From contig JBCBIX010000075.1 of the NCBI GenBank assembly GCA_038523965.1, forward strand, positions 1 through 13,776: a DNA stretch of 13,776 nucleotides, given 5' to 3'. The DNA is from JAJRXG01 sp038523965 (GTDB lineage: Bacteria > Bacteroidota > Bacteroidia > Chitinophagales > Saprospiraceae). The translations under genes and the position numbers were made by a program. The stretch's first letter is position 1; every line of letters begins with the position of its first letter. Positions 1-6,454 of the stretch are shown in pieces. Under the pieces are notes generated by a model. That model saw nothing but the letters and a program-made list of their open reading frames with translations. It ran no database searches and had not been told where the DNA came from.

Positions 1-1
1 G

Positions 2-397
2 ATCGAAGTCGAAATTGGAAGAGGTAAAAAAATGCTGGTCCAGTATCTGAATACCAATGCCCCTCGCAAGAGTGGAACACGATTGTGTATTTTTAGATTG
101 AATGGATCGATTAGATCCGTTGTGATACTGGATAAGTCTATCAATGCTGAAAATACTCAGAATACAAAGGTCAGTACTCCAGATCACATAGGCTCCCCGC
201 TGCAAGGGAGTCTCTCTAAGATCATCGTCAAAAAAGGTGATGTTGTCAAAAAAGATGATCCGCTGTTTATCATCGAAGCGATGAAAATGGAAAGTACGAT
301 CACAGCACCTCGAGACGGTCAAGTGGCTCAGATATTTCTTGGAGAGAAGACTTTGGTAGAACAAGACGACCTGGTCATCGAGTTAGGTCCGGTATAA
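2..397 (+). CDS. pyc: Pyruvate carboxylase, C-terminal fragment with biotin-carrier domain (5' end outside window)
   Basis: The reading frame is already open at the left edge, so the ATG at 32 is internal and only the last 131 residues are visible. The first part (IEVEIGRGKK, then a beta-rich stretch ending RSVVILDKS) resembles the end of the conserved PYC/OADA carboxyltransferase region. A linker of about 20 residues follows, then a biotinyl domain: GSPLQGSLSKIIVKKGD, the biotin-attachment motif EAMKMES, and a second lobe (APRDGQVAQIFLGE). The lysine that would carry biotin is encoded at 284-286. In the full enzyme biotin is carboxylated with ATP and bicarbonate, then CO2 passes to pyruvate to give oxaloacetate, in the cytoplasm. 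The order of a PYC/OADA-like part directly before the biotinyl domain favours single-chain pyruvate carboxylase. An oxaloacetate decarboxylase alpha-type subunit remains possible because the biotin carboxylase and catalytic parts are not seen. Confidence 0.88.
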   Translation: MEVEIGRGKKMLVQYLNTNAPRKSGTRLCIFRLNGSIRSVVILDKSINAENTQNTKVSTPDHIGSPLQGSLSKIIVKKGDVVKKDDPLFIIEAMKMESTITAPRDGQVAQIFLGEKTLVEQDDLVIELGPV

Positions 398-445
398 CAT
401 GAATTATCGCCATCTTTAGGTAGCATGAACCAGTAAAATGCTGAT

Positions 446-1237
446 ATGGAAGACGCAACGTTAGCACATCTCGATCGGGCCAGAGAGGAAAGTGATTTTC
501 GCATCGGAGCGTACTTTTCGGAAGGATTTGAGATTTGGAAGGCAGCTCCTGGGAGTTTTATCGGCTTGACATTGCTAATGATTGTATTCTCTATTATCGG
601 TTCGATTATTCCAATCCTTGGGCCAGTGGCTAATGGGCTCTTGATCAGTCCAGCTCTTACACTTGGAGCTTATTTTTTGGCTAATCGTGTAGATCGAGAT
701 GAGGAGTACCGAGTGAACAATTTTTTTGATGGCTTTCCATTTGCAGGGACCTTGGCCGTGTCCCAGTTAGTTGTTTTCGTATGTCTTATTATCATTGCTG
801 CTCCATTTTTAGTCGCGCTGGTGATAAATGTTGGAAATTCTGTAGCATTTGATACGATGGAATACGATAGCCTGCCAGCATTTGATTTTAATTGGTGGTT
901 ATTTCTATTTGCCTTGCCTTTGATCTATGCCTCAGTTTTGATCAACTATACAGTCCACTTTATAGGATTTTTTCAATTAGACTTTTGGGAGGCAGTAAAA
1001 TATAGTGCCTTGTTTGTACATAAGCATTGGTGGAAAGTGTTCCTTTTTATGGTCGTCCTGGGGATCGTATCGATGGTTGGATTACTCGGACTTATCATCG
1101 GTGTGTTTATCACGGTTTCTCTGGTTTGGCCTATATCCTATGCATCATTCAAGGACTTGACTCAATTAGAGTTGTTTCAAAATGGTGGCATCGATGAGAT
1201 GAATGATTCAGAGATAGATCTCAGCATCTTCAGATAA
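446..1237 (+). CDS. Polytopic inner-membrane protein of unknown function
   Basis: This 263-residue protein has a charged N-terminus (about 1-33) and hydrophobic segments at roughly 37-57, 61-80, 105-128, 150-173 and 197-232; the last is long enough for two passes, so expect five or six helices. A polar, Asp-rich tail (about 246-263) follows. Between the second and third segments is an acidic loop (RVDRDEEYRVNNFFDGF). The pattern of long hydrophobic helices around a 'GAYFLANR...FFDGF' loop recalls DUF975/DUF2189-like and related bacterial membrane families, but I cannot assign one. I see no catalytic motif and no cleavable signal peptide. It lies 48 bases after the pyc stop and 16 bases before the rnhB ATG, so it may be co-transcribed with rnhB. 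The ATG at 446 is the first usable start: the ATG at 438 meets a stop immediately. No clear Shine-Dalgarno sequence is present, as expected for the group. Confidence 0.8.
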   Translation: MEDATLAHLDRAREESDFRIGAYFSEGFEIWKAAPGSFIGLTLLMIVFSIIGSIIPILGPVANGLLISPALTLGAYFLANRVDRDEEYRVNNFFDGFPFAGTLAVSQLVVFVCLIIIAAPFLVALVINVGNSVAFDTMEYDSLPAFDFNWWLFLFALPLIYASVLINYTVHFIGFFQLDFWEAVKYSALFVHKHWWKVFLFMVVLGIVSMVGLLGLIIGVFITVSLVWPISYASFKDLTQLELFQNGGIDEMNDSEIDLSIFR

Positions 1238-1253
1238 GAGATAATATTTGGGA

Positions 1254-1856
1254 ATGCTAATTTCATTTTCAAACAGATACGTAGAAGCTGGGTGCGATGA
1301 AGCAGGGCGCGGATGTCTTGCTGGACCCGTTTTTGCTGCCGCAGTGATACTGCCAGCTGACTTCTATCATCCCAAGTTGAATGACAGCAAGCAGTTGTCC
1401 GAATCGGATCGGGAAGAGTTGCGTCCATTCATTGAGCAATACGCGAGTTCGTGCAGTGTCCAGCAGGTTGACGAGCGAGAAATTGATCAAATAAATATTC
1501 TAAATGCTTCATTTAAGGCCATGCATTTAGCGATTGATGATTTGCGTATGACGCCTGAACTTTTGCTCATCGACGGGAACCGGTTCACTCCTTATCTCGG
1601 GATCCCACATCAGTGTATTATCAAGGGTGACAGTAAGTATGCGAGCATCGCCGCGGCCAGCGTACTTGCTAAGACATATCGTGATGATCACATGAGGAGA
1701 CTGAGTGATGAGTTTCCACAATATGGCTGGGAACAAAACAAAGGGTATGCCACCATGGCCCATCGACTGGCCATGCGTGATTCTGGCCCATGCAAGTATC
1801 ACCGTCAGAGTTTCAAGGTGAAAGGGTTGGAGCGCCATCCCGGACGAATTCAATAA
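1254..1856 (+). CDS. rnhB: Ribonuclease HII
   Basis: RNase HII cuts the RNA strand of RNA-DNA hybrids, including single ribonucleotides misincorporated in DNA, in the cytoplasm with a divalent metal. The 200-residue protein carries the family's motifs in order: GCDEAGRGCLAGPV at 13-26, NDSKQLSE at 43-50, LLIDGN at 104-109, IKGDSKYASIAAASVLAKT at 123-141, and YGWEQNKGY at 157-165. The four metal-binding carboxylates are D15, E16, D107 and D126, all present. The length fits the usual 190-220 residues. I chose the ATG at 1254. A TTG two codons upstream (1248) is in frame but adds only M-G and has no better ribosome signal. The gene follows the membrane-protein gene by 16 bases. Nothing about it looks damaged. 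Confidence 0.97.
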   Translation: MLISFSNRYVEAGCDEAGRGCLAGPVFAAAVILPADFYHPKLNDSKQLSESDREELRPFIEQYASSCSVQQVDEREIDQINILNASFKAMHLAIDDLRMTPELLLIDGNRFTPYLGIPHQCIIKGDSKYASIAAASVLAKTYRDDHMRRLSDEFPQYGWEQNKGYATMAHRLAMRDSGPCKYHRQSFKVKGLERHPGRIQ

Positions 1857-2066
1857 GTCTTTTCAATACTGAACTCTTCGAGGGGTTGACTGACCGGCAC
1901 AGATCTTCATTTAAAAGGAAGTTATTGAGCACCTGGTAAGTGAATGGATGTCTCGTTCAGCGAAATCCACTACATCATCGTTAACCATATCCTAAAGACT
2001 CCTAAGCGACAATTCACTGGTAGTACCCAGCATACCTTGTCTTTCTTAACACTTAAATCTCACGTT

Positions 2067-3158
2067 ATGAAACTTCAGTATCTCATTGGTTTCTTGTTGT
2101 TGGCAACTGCCGCCCTCAGTGCACAGGAAGAGTCGCGTTGGCCTGACCTCGATGCAAGCAATTTAGATGTAGCTTATTTTCCTCAGAAAGCTGCATGGAC
2201 GAATTATCTGCCTGAGGAGGAACGAGGTATCCGACCAGAAATGAAGATCCTTTACTCACGTCCTAAAATGAACGGGCGTAAGATCTTTGGTGACTTAGTT
2301 CCTTATGGAGAAGAATGGAGATTAGGTGCCAACGAGGCTACTCTCATCACATTCTATAATCCAGTTGATATCAATGGAACCATGGTTGGTCCTGGAGTTT
2401 ACAGTGTTTTTGCTACTCCGACAGAGTCAGAATGGACGGTGACTTTTTCTTCACAGACGAATATCTGGGGAGGCGCTAATCGCGACATGGAGAAGAATGT
2501 AGCATCTATAACAGTTCCGGCAGTCTCTCTCCCTAAACCACGCGAAGAGTTTGGTATCACCTTCCAGGAAATCGACGGATACACGACACACATGGTGATG
2601 GAGTGGGAAACCACTCGTGCTGCTGTACCGATCAAAAACAATCCGATTAACTACAGACCCATAGATGCCAGTCCACTTGATCTGGCTCACTATCCTGCTA
2701 AAAGTGCGTACACCAACTACCTCGAGGGTGACGAAGCTAAAATGACACCTAAGGTTCAGGTCGCTTACTCACGTCCAGCGAAGAAGGGACGCGATATTTT
2801 TGGAGAGCTTCTTAAGAATGTCAAGGTCTGGAGACTCGGAGCTAATGAGGCCACAGAGATCTCCTTCTTCGAGAATGTCAAAATGGGGGATATAGATATC
2901 GCCCGTGGCCGATATGCCATGTTTGCTGCACTCAATGGAGACACCTGGGATATTATCCTCAGCAAAGATTTTCCGATTTGGGGAGCGGCCAATAGAGACG
3001 AAGAGAAAGACGTGGCTCGTGTCGAAGTGCCAGTCCAGAGTATAGACGAAGTTGTCGAGAACTTCTCGATCGTCTTCGAAGAGAAGTCACCCACGCTCGC
3101 ACATATGGTCATCGCATGGGATCAGACCATGGTCGAGGTGCCAATCACCTTTGAGTAG
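2067..3158 (+). CDS. Secreted tandem DUF2911 protein
   Basis: The 363-residue product starts with a signal peptide (MKLQYLIGFLLLATAALSA, probable cleavage after A19 before QEE), so it should be exported to the periplasm or outer envelope; there is no lipobox cysteine. The rest is two complete DUF2911 units, about 29-190 and 200-361. They align without a gap at an offset of 171 residues; my hand count gives 70 identities in 162 positions (about 43%). Each unit has DASxLDxAxxPxKxAxTNYL, YSRPxxxGRxIFG, WRLGANEAT, a GxYxxFA strand, IWGxANRDxEKxVA, and a HMVxxW end. DUF2911 is a beta-rich family of unknown function, common in Bacteroidota. I rejected the longer in-frame start at 1944, because it would bury the signal peptide 41 residues in. 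The 210 bases before the gene hold no other gene that I can see. A terminator follows. Confidence 0.93.
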   Translation: MKLQYLIGFLLLATAALSAQEESRWPDLDASNLDVAYFPQKAAWTNYLPEEERGIRPEMKILYSRPKMNGRKIFGDLVPYGEEWRLGANEATLITFYNPVDINGTMVGPGVYSVFATPTESEWTVTFSSQTNIWGGANRDMEKNVASITVPAVSLPKPREEFGITFQEIDGYTTHMVMEWETTRAAVPIKNNPINYRPIDASPLDLAHYPAKSAYTNYLEGDEAKMTPKVQVAYSRPAKKGRDIFGELLKNVKVWRLGANEATEISFFENVKMGDIDIARGRYAMFAALNGDTWDIILSKDFPIWGAANRDEEKDVARVEVPVQSIDEVVENFSIVFEEKSPTLAHMVIAWDQTMVEVPITFE

Positions 3159-3184
3159 GGTTTCCGCCACACGAACAAAAAGAA

Positions 3185-3218
3185 GGGGTTTGGAGCTTGG
3201 ATTCCAAACCCCCTTTTT
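3185..3218. terminator. Bidirectional intrinsic terminator between convergent genes
   Basis: GGGGTTTGGA (3185-3194) pairs perfectly with TCCAAACCCC (3203-3212) across an 8-base loop. A CTTTTT run (3213-3218) follows on the plus strand. On the minus strand the tail reads TTCTTTTTG from the A-rich bases at about 3176-3184, so the same hairpin can end transcription from both sides. It sits between the DUF2911 gene, which stops at 3158, and the pseudouridine synthase gene, whose stop codon is at 3246-3248. Confidence 0.9.
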
Positions 3219-3245
3219 ATTGGAACCTTGCTTCATTGGTCCAGC

Positions 3246-3974
3246 CTATTTGCCAGAGGTGAAATGCTTGAGCATGATGATTTCTTTCTGCTTGAGATGG
3301 CGAAACCATCCTCTTGGCAGATCCTTTTTGGTAAGTCCAGCATAGAAGACGCGATCCAATCGTTCTACCACGTATCCTAAGGATTCGAAGATTCGACGTA
3401 CGATCCGATTCCGACCGATGTGGATCTCTATGCCTACCTCAGAGTTGTCCGAGCCAATGATCCAGTCGATGTCATCTACTTGGACAGGGCCATCCTCGAG
3501 CGTGATACCCGCACGAATTTGCTCGAGATGTTCTGCTGTCACCTCTTTATCGAGCACCACGTGATATTGCTTTTTTACTCGATGACTGGGATGTGAGAGT
3601 TTTTTGGCCAGTTGCCCATCATTGGTAATGAGGAGAAGTCCTGTTGTATTCCGATCAAGGCGACCGACTGGATAGACGCGTTCGGTGACTTTACCCTTGA
3701 GGATGTCCATGACCGTAGTTCGCGCTCGTTCGTCGGATGTGGTGGTGACGACGTTTTTGGGTTTGTTCATTAGGATGTAGACCATCTTTGTCTCTCGCCG
3801 TAGTCGGCGACCATTGTATTCGACCTTATCTCGCGGCTGGACCTCATAGCCTGGGTTGGTCTCAACTTCTCCATTGACTTTGATTTTTCCTGCTTTGACT
3901 AATTCAGCGGCTTTACGACGAGAGCAGACTCCGCTGTGGGCGACATACTTATTCAGGCGCATCACTTCACTCAT
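3246..3974 (-). CDS. rluB: rRNA pseudouridine synthase, RluB/RsuA family
   Basis: The 242-residue enzyme isomerises a specific uridine to pseudouridine in ribosomal RNA. An S4 RNA-binding domain occupies about 4-62 (MRLNKYVAHSGVCSRRKAAELV, then a KVNGE turn). The catalytic domain follows, with YILMNKPKNVVTTTSDE at 66-82 and the active-site motif VGRLDRNTTGLLLIT at 103-117, where D107 is the catalytic aspartate. The motif IGRNRIVRRIFESLGY near the C-terminus is typical of the RsuA/RluB/RluE/RluF group. S4 domain plus length favour RluB (23S rRNA helix 89 region in E. coli), but RsuA-type 16S specificity cannot be excluded, so the symbol is provisional. The start ATG lies 20 bases after the dnaB stop, and the two genes are probably one transcript. 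An in-frame ATG four codons later is a possible alternative start. Confidence 0.92.
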   Translation of the reverse strand: MSEVMRLNKYVAHSGVCSRRKAAELVKAGKIKVNGEVETNPGYEVQPRDKVEYNGRRLRRETKMVYILMNKPKNVVTTTSDERARTTVMDILKGKVTERVYPVGRLDRNTTGLLLITNDGQLAKKLSHPSHRVKKQYHVVLDKEVTAEHLEQIRAGITLEDGPVQVDDIDWIIGSDNSEVGIEIHIGRNRIVRRIFESLGYVVERLDRVFYAGLTKKDLPRGWFRHLKQKEIIMLKHFTSGK

Positions 3975-3994
3975 GTCCGCGAATCTACGCGAAC

Positions 3995-5509
3995 TTAAAA
4001 TGGAGTTTCGTCAGGCCCTTCGTTCATGCGGGACTGGCGTGTGACGACTTGCATAGGATCTCTGAAGTCCCCGCCCATGTTTGGATTACTAAAATTCTTG
4101 AAGTCACCGTCCTCGAATCGCACAAACTGGGGCACGAATCGCAATTCGACAGTATCCAAACTACCGTTCCTATGTTTGGCAATAATGATTTCCGCCAGAT
4201 CTTGTGGCTTATCAAAGTCGTCATCCATCTCATAGTAACCTGGCCGATAGATGAAGATGACAATGTCGGCATCCTGCTCTATGGCTCCAGACTCTCGAAG
4301 GTCGGACAAGACAGGTCGCTTACTTCCGCCGCGAGTTTCGACTGAACGACTGAGCTGAGAGAGCGCGATGACCGGCACATCTAATTCCTTAGCAAGCCCC
4401 TTTAATGCACGAGAGATGGAAGAGATCTCCTGTTCGCGGTTTCCTTTCTTCTGGTTTGGGGCGGCAGTCATCAGTTGGAGATAGTCGATGACGATCAACC
4501 CGATATCGTGGTTTTGCTTTAACCTGCGGCATTTCGCTCGGAGTTCGAAGATGTTGATTGCAGGAGTATCATCGATGAATATGGGCATCTCACTCATATT
4601 GTCCACTGACTGATTGAGTCGACTCCATTCGGTCTGTGCCAGTTGCCCATTGCGCAGTTTGTGACTATCTATACTGGAGTCCATTGCGATGAGACGCTGG
4701 ACCAATTGTGTATTGGCCATCTCGAGTGAGAAAATGGCTACTCCTTTTTCGGCCTTGGCAGCATTTGCAGCTAATGAAAGTGTAAAAGCCGTCTTTCCCA
4801 TTCCGGGCCGAGCCGCGACAATGATCAGATCTGATTTTTGCCATCCTGAGGTAAGCTTGTCCAGATCATCAAACCCTGTGGTTACTCCAGTCAGGCCTTC
4901 ATCTTTTTGGCTGATTTCTTCGATTTCTTTCCGAGTCTTGATCGCCAGGGCGCTCAGCTTCTCGTATCCCGTATTCAGATTTGTGTCGGTGATGTCGTAG
5001 AGGTTCTGCTCCGCCTCATCGAGAAGTTCGAAGACGTCCTTTTCGTCGGTATAGGAGTCCTTGATAGTAAGGGTTGACACTCGGATCAGCTCTCGTTGGA
5101 TATATTTCTGAGCGACGATGCGGGCGTGATATTCCACGTTGGCAGCAGAGGCCACTTTATTTGTAAGGTCAAGGAGGTACCTTACTCCGCCAACGATATC
5201 GAGCTGTTTCTTCTTTTTAAGTTGCTCGTGTACGGTAAGAAGGTCGATGGGTTGAGACTTCTCAAAGAGCTCGAGCATCACCTCATAGATCGTCGAGTGC
5301 ACTTCTTTATAAAAACTCTCCTTACGAAGGATCTCAATCACTGATGGAAGTCCATCTCGATCAACAAGGATGGCACCGAGGACCGCCTCTTCAAGTTCGA
5401 TAGCCTGTGGCATGACTCGCCCGTAGAGTAGGGCATTAGCGTCTGCTTCGGCTCTGGAGGTTTTCATTTTTCCCCCTTCGACGGATTGTAGTGGTGTATT
5501 ATCGGCCAT
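3995..5509 (-). CDS. dnaB: Replicative DNA helicase DnaB
   Basis: DnaB is the hexameric 5'-3' helicase that unwinds DNA ahead of the replication fork and recruits primase. The 504-residue protein has the N-terminal helical domain (about 33-150, beginning PQAIELEEAVLGAIL), a linker, and the RecA-like motor. In the motor I see TGVTTGFDDLDKLTSGWQ (207-224), Walker A ARPGMGKT (233-240), SLEM (261-264), Walker B LIVIDYLQLM (338-347), QLSRSVETR (384-392), LRESGAIEQDAD (404-415), and the arginine-finger region KHRNG (445-449). The first 32 residues are extra relative to the conserved domain and low in conserved features. No intein interrupts the motor. A second in-frame ATG at residue 15 is preceded by a purine-rich AAGGGGGAAAA, so the true start may be at 5467. 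The pseudouridine synthase gene follows 20 bases downstream. Upstream lies a promoter candidate and a DnaA-box-like cluster. Confidence 0.97.
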   Translation of the reverse strand: MADNTPLQSVEGGKMKTSRAEADANALLYGRVMPQAIELEEAVLGAILVDRDGLPSVIEILRKESFYKEVHSTIYEVMLELFEKSQPIDLLTVHEQLKKKKQLDIVGGVRYLLDLTNKVASAANVEYHARIVAQKYIQRELIRVSTLTIKDSYTDEKDVFELLDEAEQNLYDITDTNLNTGYEKLSALAIKTRKEIEEISQKDEGLTGVTTGFDDLDKLTSGWQKSDLIIVAARPGMGKTAFTLSLAANAAKAEKGVAIFSLEMANTQLVQRLIAMDSSIDSHKLRNGQLAQTEWSRLNQSVDNMSEMPIFIDDTPAINIFELRAKCRRLKQNHDIGLIVIDYLQLMTAAPNQKKGNREQEISSISRALKGLAKELDVPVIALSQLSRSVETRGGSKRPVLSDLRESGAIEQDADIVIFIYRPGYYEMDDDFDKPQDLAEIIIAKHRNGSLDTVELRFVPQFVRFEDGDFKNFSNPNMGGDFRDPMQVVTRQSRMNEGPDETPF

Positions 5510-5585
5510 GTAGGATCTTCATTCGGTTGTCTGGCGATGCAGAGTGAGCTGGCCCCGATGGAGTATGGGTGTTCCAAAAGGGCTG

Positions 5586-5618
5586 CGAATCTAATCGAGA
5601 TATGACGAATTTTTCAAA
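5586..5618 (-). promoter_or_regulatory. Candidate Bacteroidota-type promoter for dnaB
   Basis: On the minus strand, TTTG (5618-5615) is followed after 21 bases by TAGATTCG (5593-5586), which matches the Bacteroidota -7 consensus TAnnTTTG at all but one fixed position. The -33 TTTG and the spacing also fit. Transcription would start near 5579, giving dnaB a leader of about 70 bases. TATATTTG at 5622-5615 is itself a perfect -7 match, but I see no TTTG at the right distance upstream of it. This is a motif match only. Confidence 0.45.
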
Positions 5619-5832
5619 TATAACCCATGCCGAGGCTGTGGTAAAGTTGTGGAGACTGGCCCCGCAATGTGTGGATAACTACCTGGAGCTGTGGAAAATG
5701 AAATTCGGGACCGACAATCATTTTAAACTCACCAAAGGAAAAGGAGGACAGCGAGCGATTGAGGCTGTTAGGAAGATTTCTACGAGATGCCTCCGAGGGA
5801 TTTTGCCTTCTTTTTTTGTACCAATTGCTTAA
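5602..5832 (+). CDS. Doubtful small ORF, hypothetical protein
   Basis: An ATG at 5602 (or a GTG at 5569) opens a frame of 76 residues (87 from the GTG) on the strand opposite to its neighbours. The product is basic and mixed helical (AEAVVKLWRLAPQCVDNYLELWKMKFG, broken by a KGKGGQRA turn); there is no signal peptide, no membrane helix and no motif I recognise. It contains two similar LW-basic-hydrophobic stretches (LWRL, LWKM). For it: it fills an otherwise empty 270-base gap and has no stop for nearly 90 codons. Against it: its start lies in the candidate dnaB promoter, its last 53 bases overlap the 3' end of the convergent gene, and its C-terminal residues are simply the reverse of that gene's codons. 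I hold it below even odds. Confidence 0.3.
   Translation: MTNFSNITHAEAVVKLWRLAPQCVDNYLELWKMKFGTDNHFKLTKGKGGQRAIEAVRKISTRCLRGILPSFFVPIA
5648..5698 (-). promoter_or_regulatory. Trio of DnaA-box-like sites upstream of dnaB
   Basis: TGTGGATAA at 5670-5678 is an exact DnaA box (TTATCCACA) read on the minus strand. Two weaker copies in the same orientation flank it: TGTGGAAAA at 5690-5698 (one mismatch) and TGTGGAGAC at 5648-5656 (two mismatches). Start-to-start distances are 22 and 20 bases, about two helical turns, so the sites face the same side of the DNA. They lie 30-80 bases upstream of the candidate dnaB promoter elements. DnaA binding could control dnaB expression or mark a small origin-like element. 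The two flanking copies also coincide with L-W codons in the doubtful small ORF. Confidence 0.4.
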
Positions 5833-6445
5833 CTAATCGAATACTCCGTAGATAGCTCCATCCATAAGCACCTCCCAAGATGCCAAGTGCGAGCAGACAG
5901 GGGCTGACCACAACCAAAAATGTTAACCAGAGTGAAGATTGCTGCCCCGAAGAAGTCATCAGCCAGAATATAGCACTCACGATAGACGATGAGAAGATCA
6001 ACATTAGCGCTGTAAGCCTAACGGCTGTCGATCGCCAGTTAAACAGGGCGCGATGGGCTCTCATCGCCAACAGTTGATAGAGTGCATTATCAGGATCGAT
6101 ACCCACTAATTGTTCTGTTATGGCGATCGCCTCAGGGTACTCAAGAATATGAAAGTGACTGGATGCTTTCTTAAACAATAGATCTTCGAAGGTGGATAAG
6201 CCGCCAAAGTTGGCTTCATTCATAAACACGTACTCGATAACCGGATCGACTTCGGCGAGGACACTTTCGTTTTTGCCCAGTTCGAACAGTGAGTTGATGT
6301 ATTGCCAAGAGAAATAGTACTGCTCGTATTCATCAAGGGTAAAGATGATGGAGGTATGTTTTTCGTAAAAGCGTACACGGTTAACATGATCCGTTGGCTC
6401 GATATCATCGAAGGTTTGCAGGATATGCTTTCGTGTGACGTCCAC
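5780..6445 (-). CDS. Unrecognised protein: soluble helical N-terminus, two C-terminal membrane helices
   Basis: I do not recognise the family of this 221-residue protein. Residues 1-138 are soluble, aromatic and acidic (LDEYEQYYFSWQYINSLFELG at 37-57). A stretch at about 86-132 (FEDLLFKKASSHFHILEYPEAIAITEQLVGIDPDNALYQLLAMRAHRAL) looks like one or two degenerate TPR-type helical hairpins, including the typical 'G-I-D-P-D-N-A' turn. Two hydrophobic segments follow at about 142-163 and 172-195, then a basic tail (KKKAK). Both ends probably face the cytoplasm, with a short loop (TSSGQQSS) outside. The gene starts 9 bases after the nadK stop, so the two are almost surely co-transcribed. It ends about 270 bases before dnaB. 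A scaffold or tethering role is a guess from the architecture only. Its last 53 bases overlap the doubtful plus-strand ORF. Confidence 0.82.
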   Translation of the reverse strand: MDVTRKHILQTFDDIEPTDHVNRVRFYEKHTSIIFTLDEYEQYYFSWQYINSLFELGKNESVLAEVDPVIEYVFMNEANFGGLSTFEDLLFKKASSHFHILEYPEAIAITEQLVGIDPDNALYQLLAMRAHRALFNWRSTAVRLTALMLIFSSSIVSAIFWLMTSSGQQSSLWLTFLVVVSPCLLALGILGGAYGWSYLRSIRLVKQLVQKKKAKSLGGIS

Positions 6446-6454
6446 TTCGTCGTG

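Noticed and set aside
1944..2066. N-terminal 41-codon extension of the DUF2911 gene
   Set aside because: It would place a good signal peptide deep inside the protein, and the added residues look like translated leader. The ATG at 2067 is far more likely.
1857..2066. Possible small RNA or leader in the 210-base gap between rnhB and the DUF2911 gene
   Set aside because: I found no strong hairpin, no terminator and no clear promoter pair; nothing supports a feature.
3052..3345. 97-codon plus-strand ORF across the convergent gap
   Set aside because: It is out of frame with the DUF2911 gene, reads through the terminator hairpin and overlaps the pseudouridine synthase gene. Its Ser/Arg-rich composition is typical of a shadow frame.
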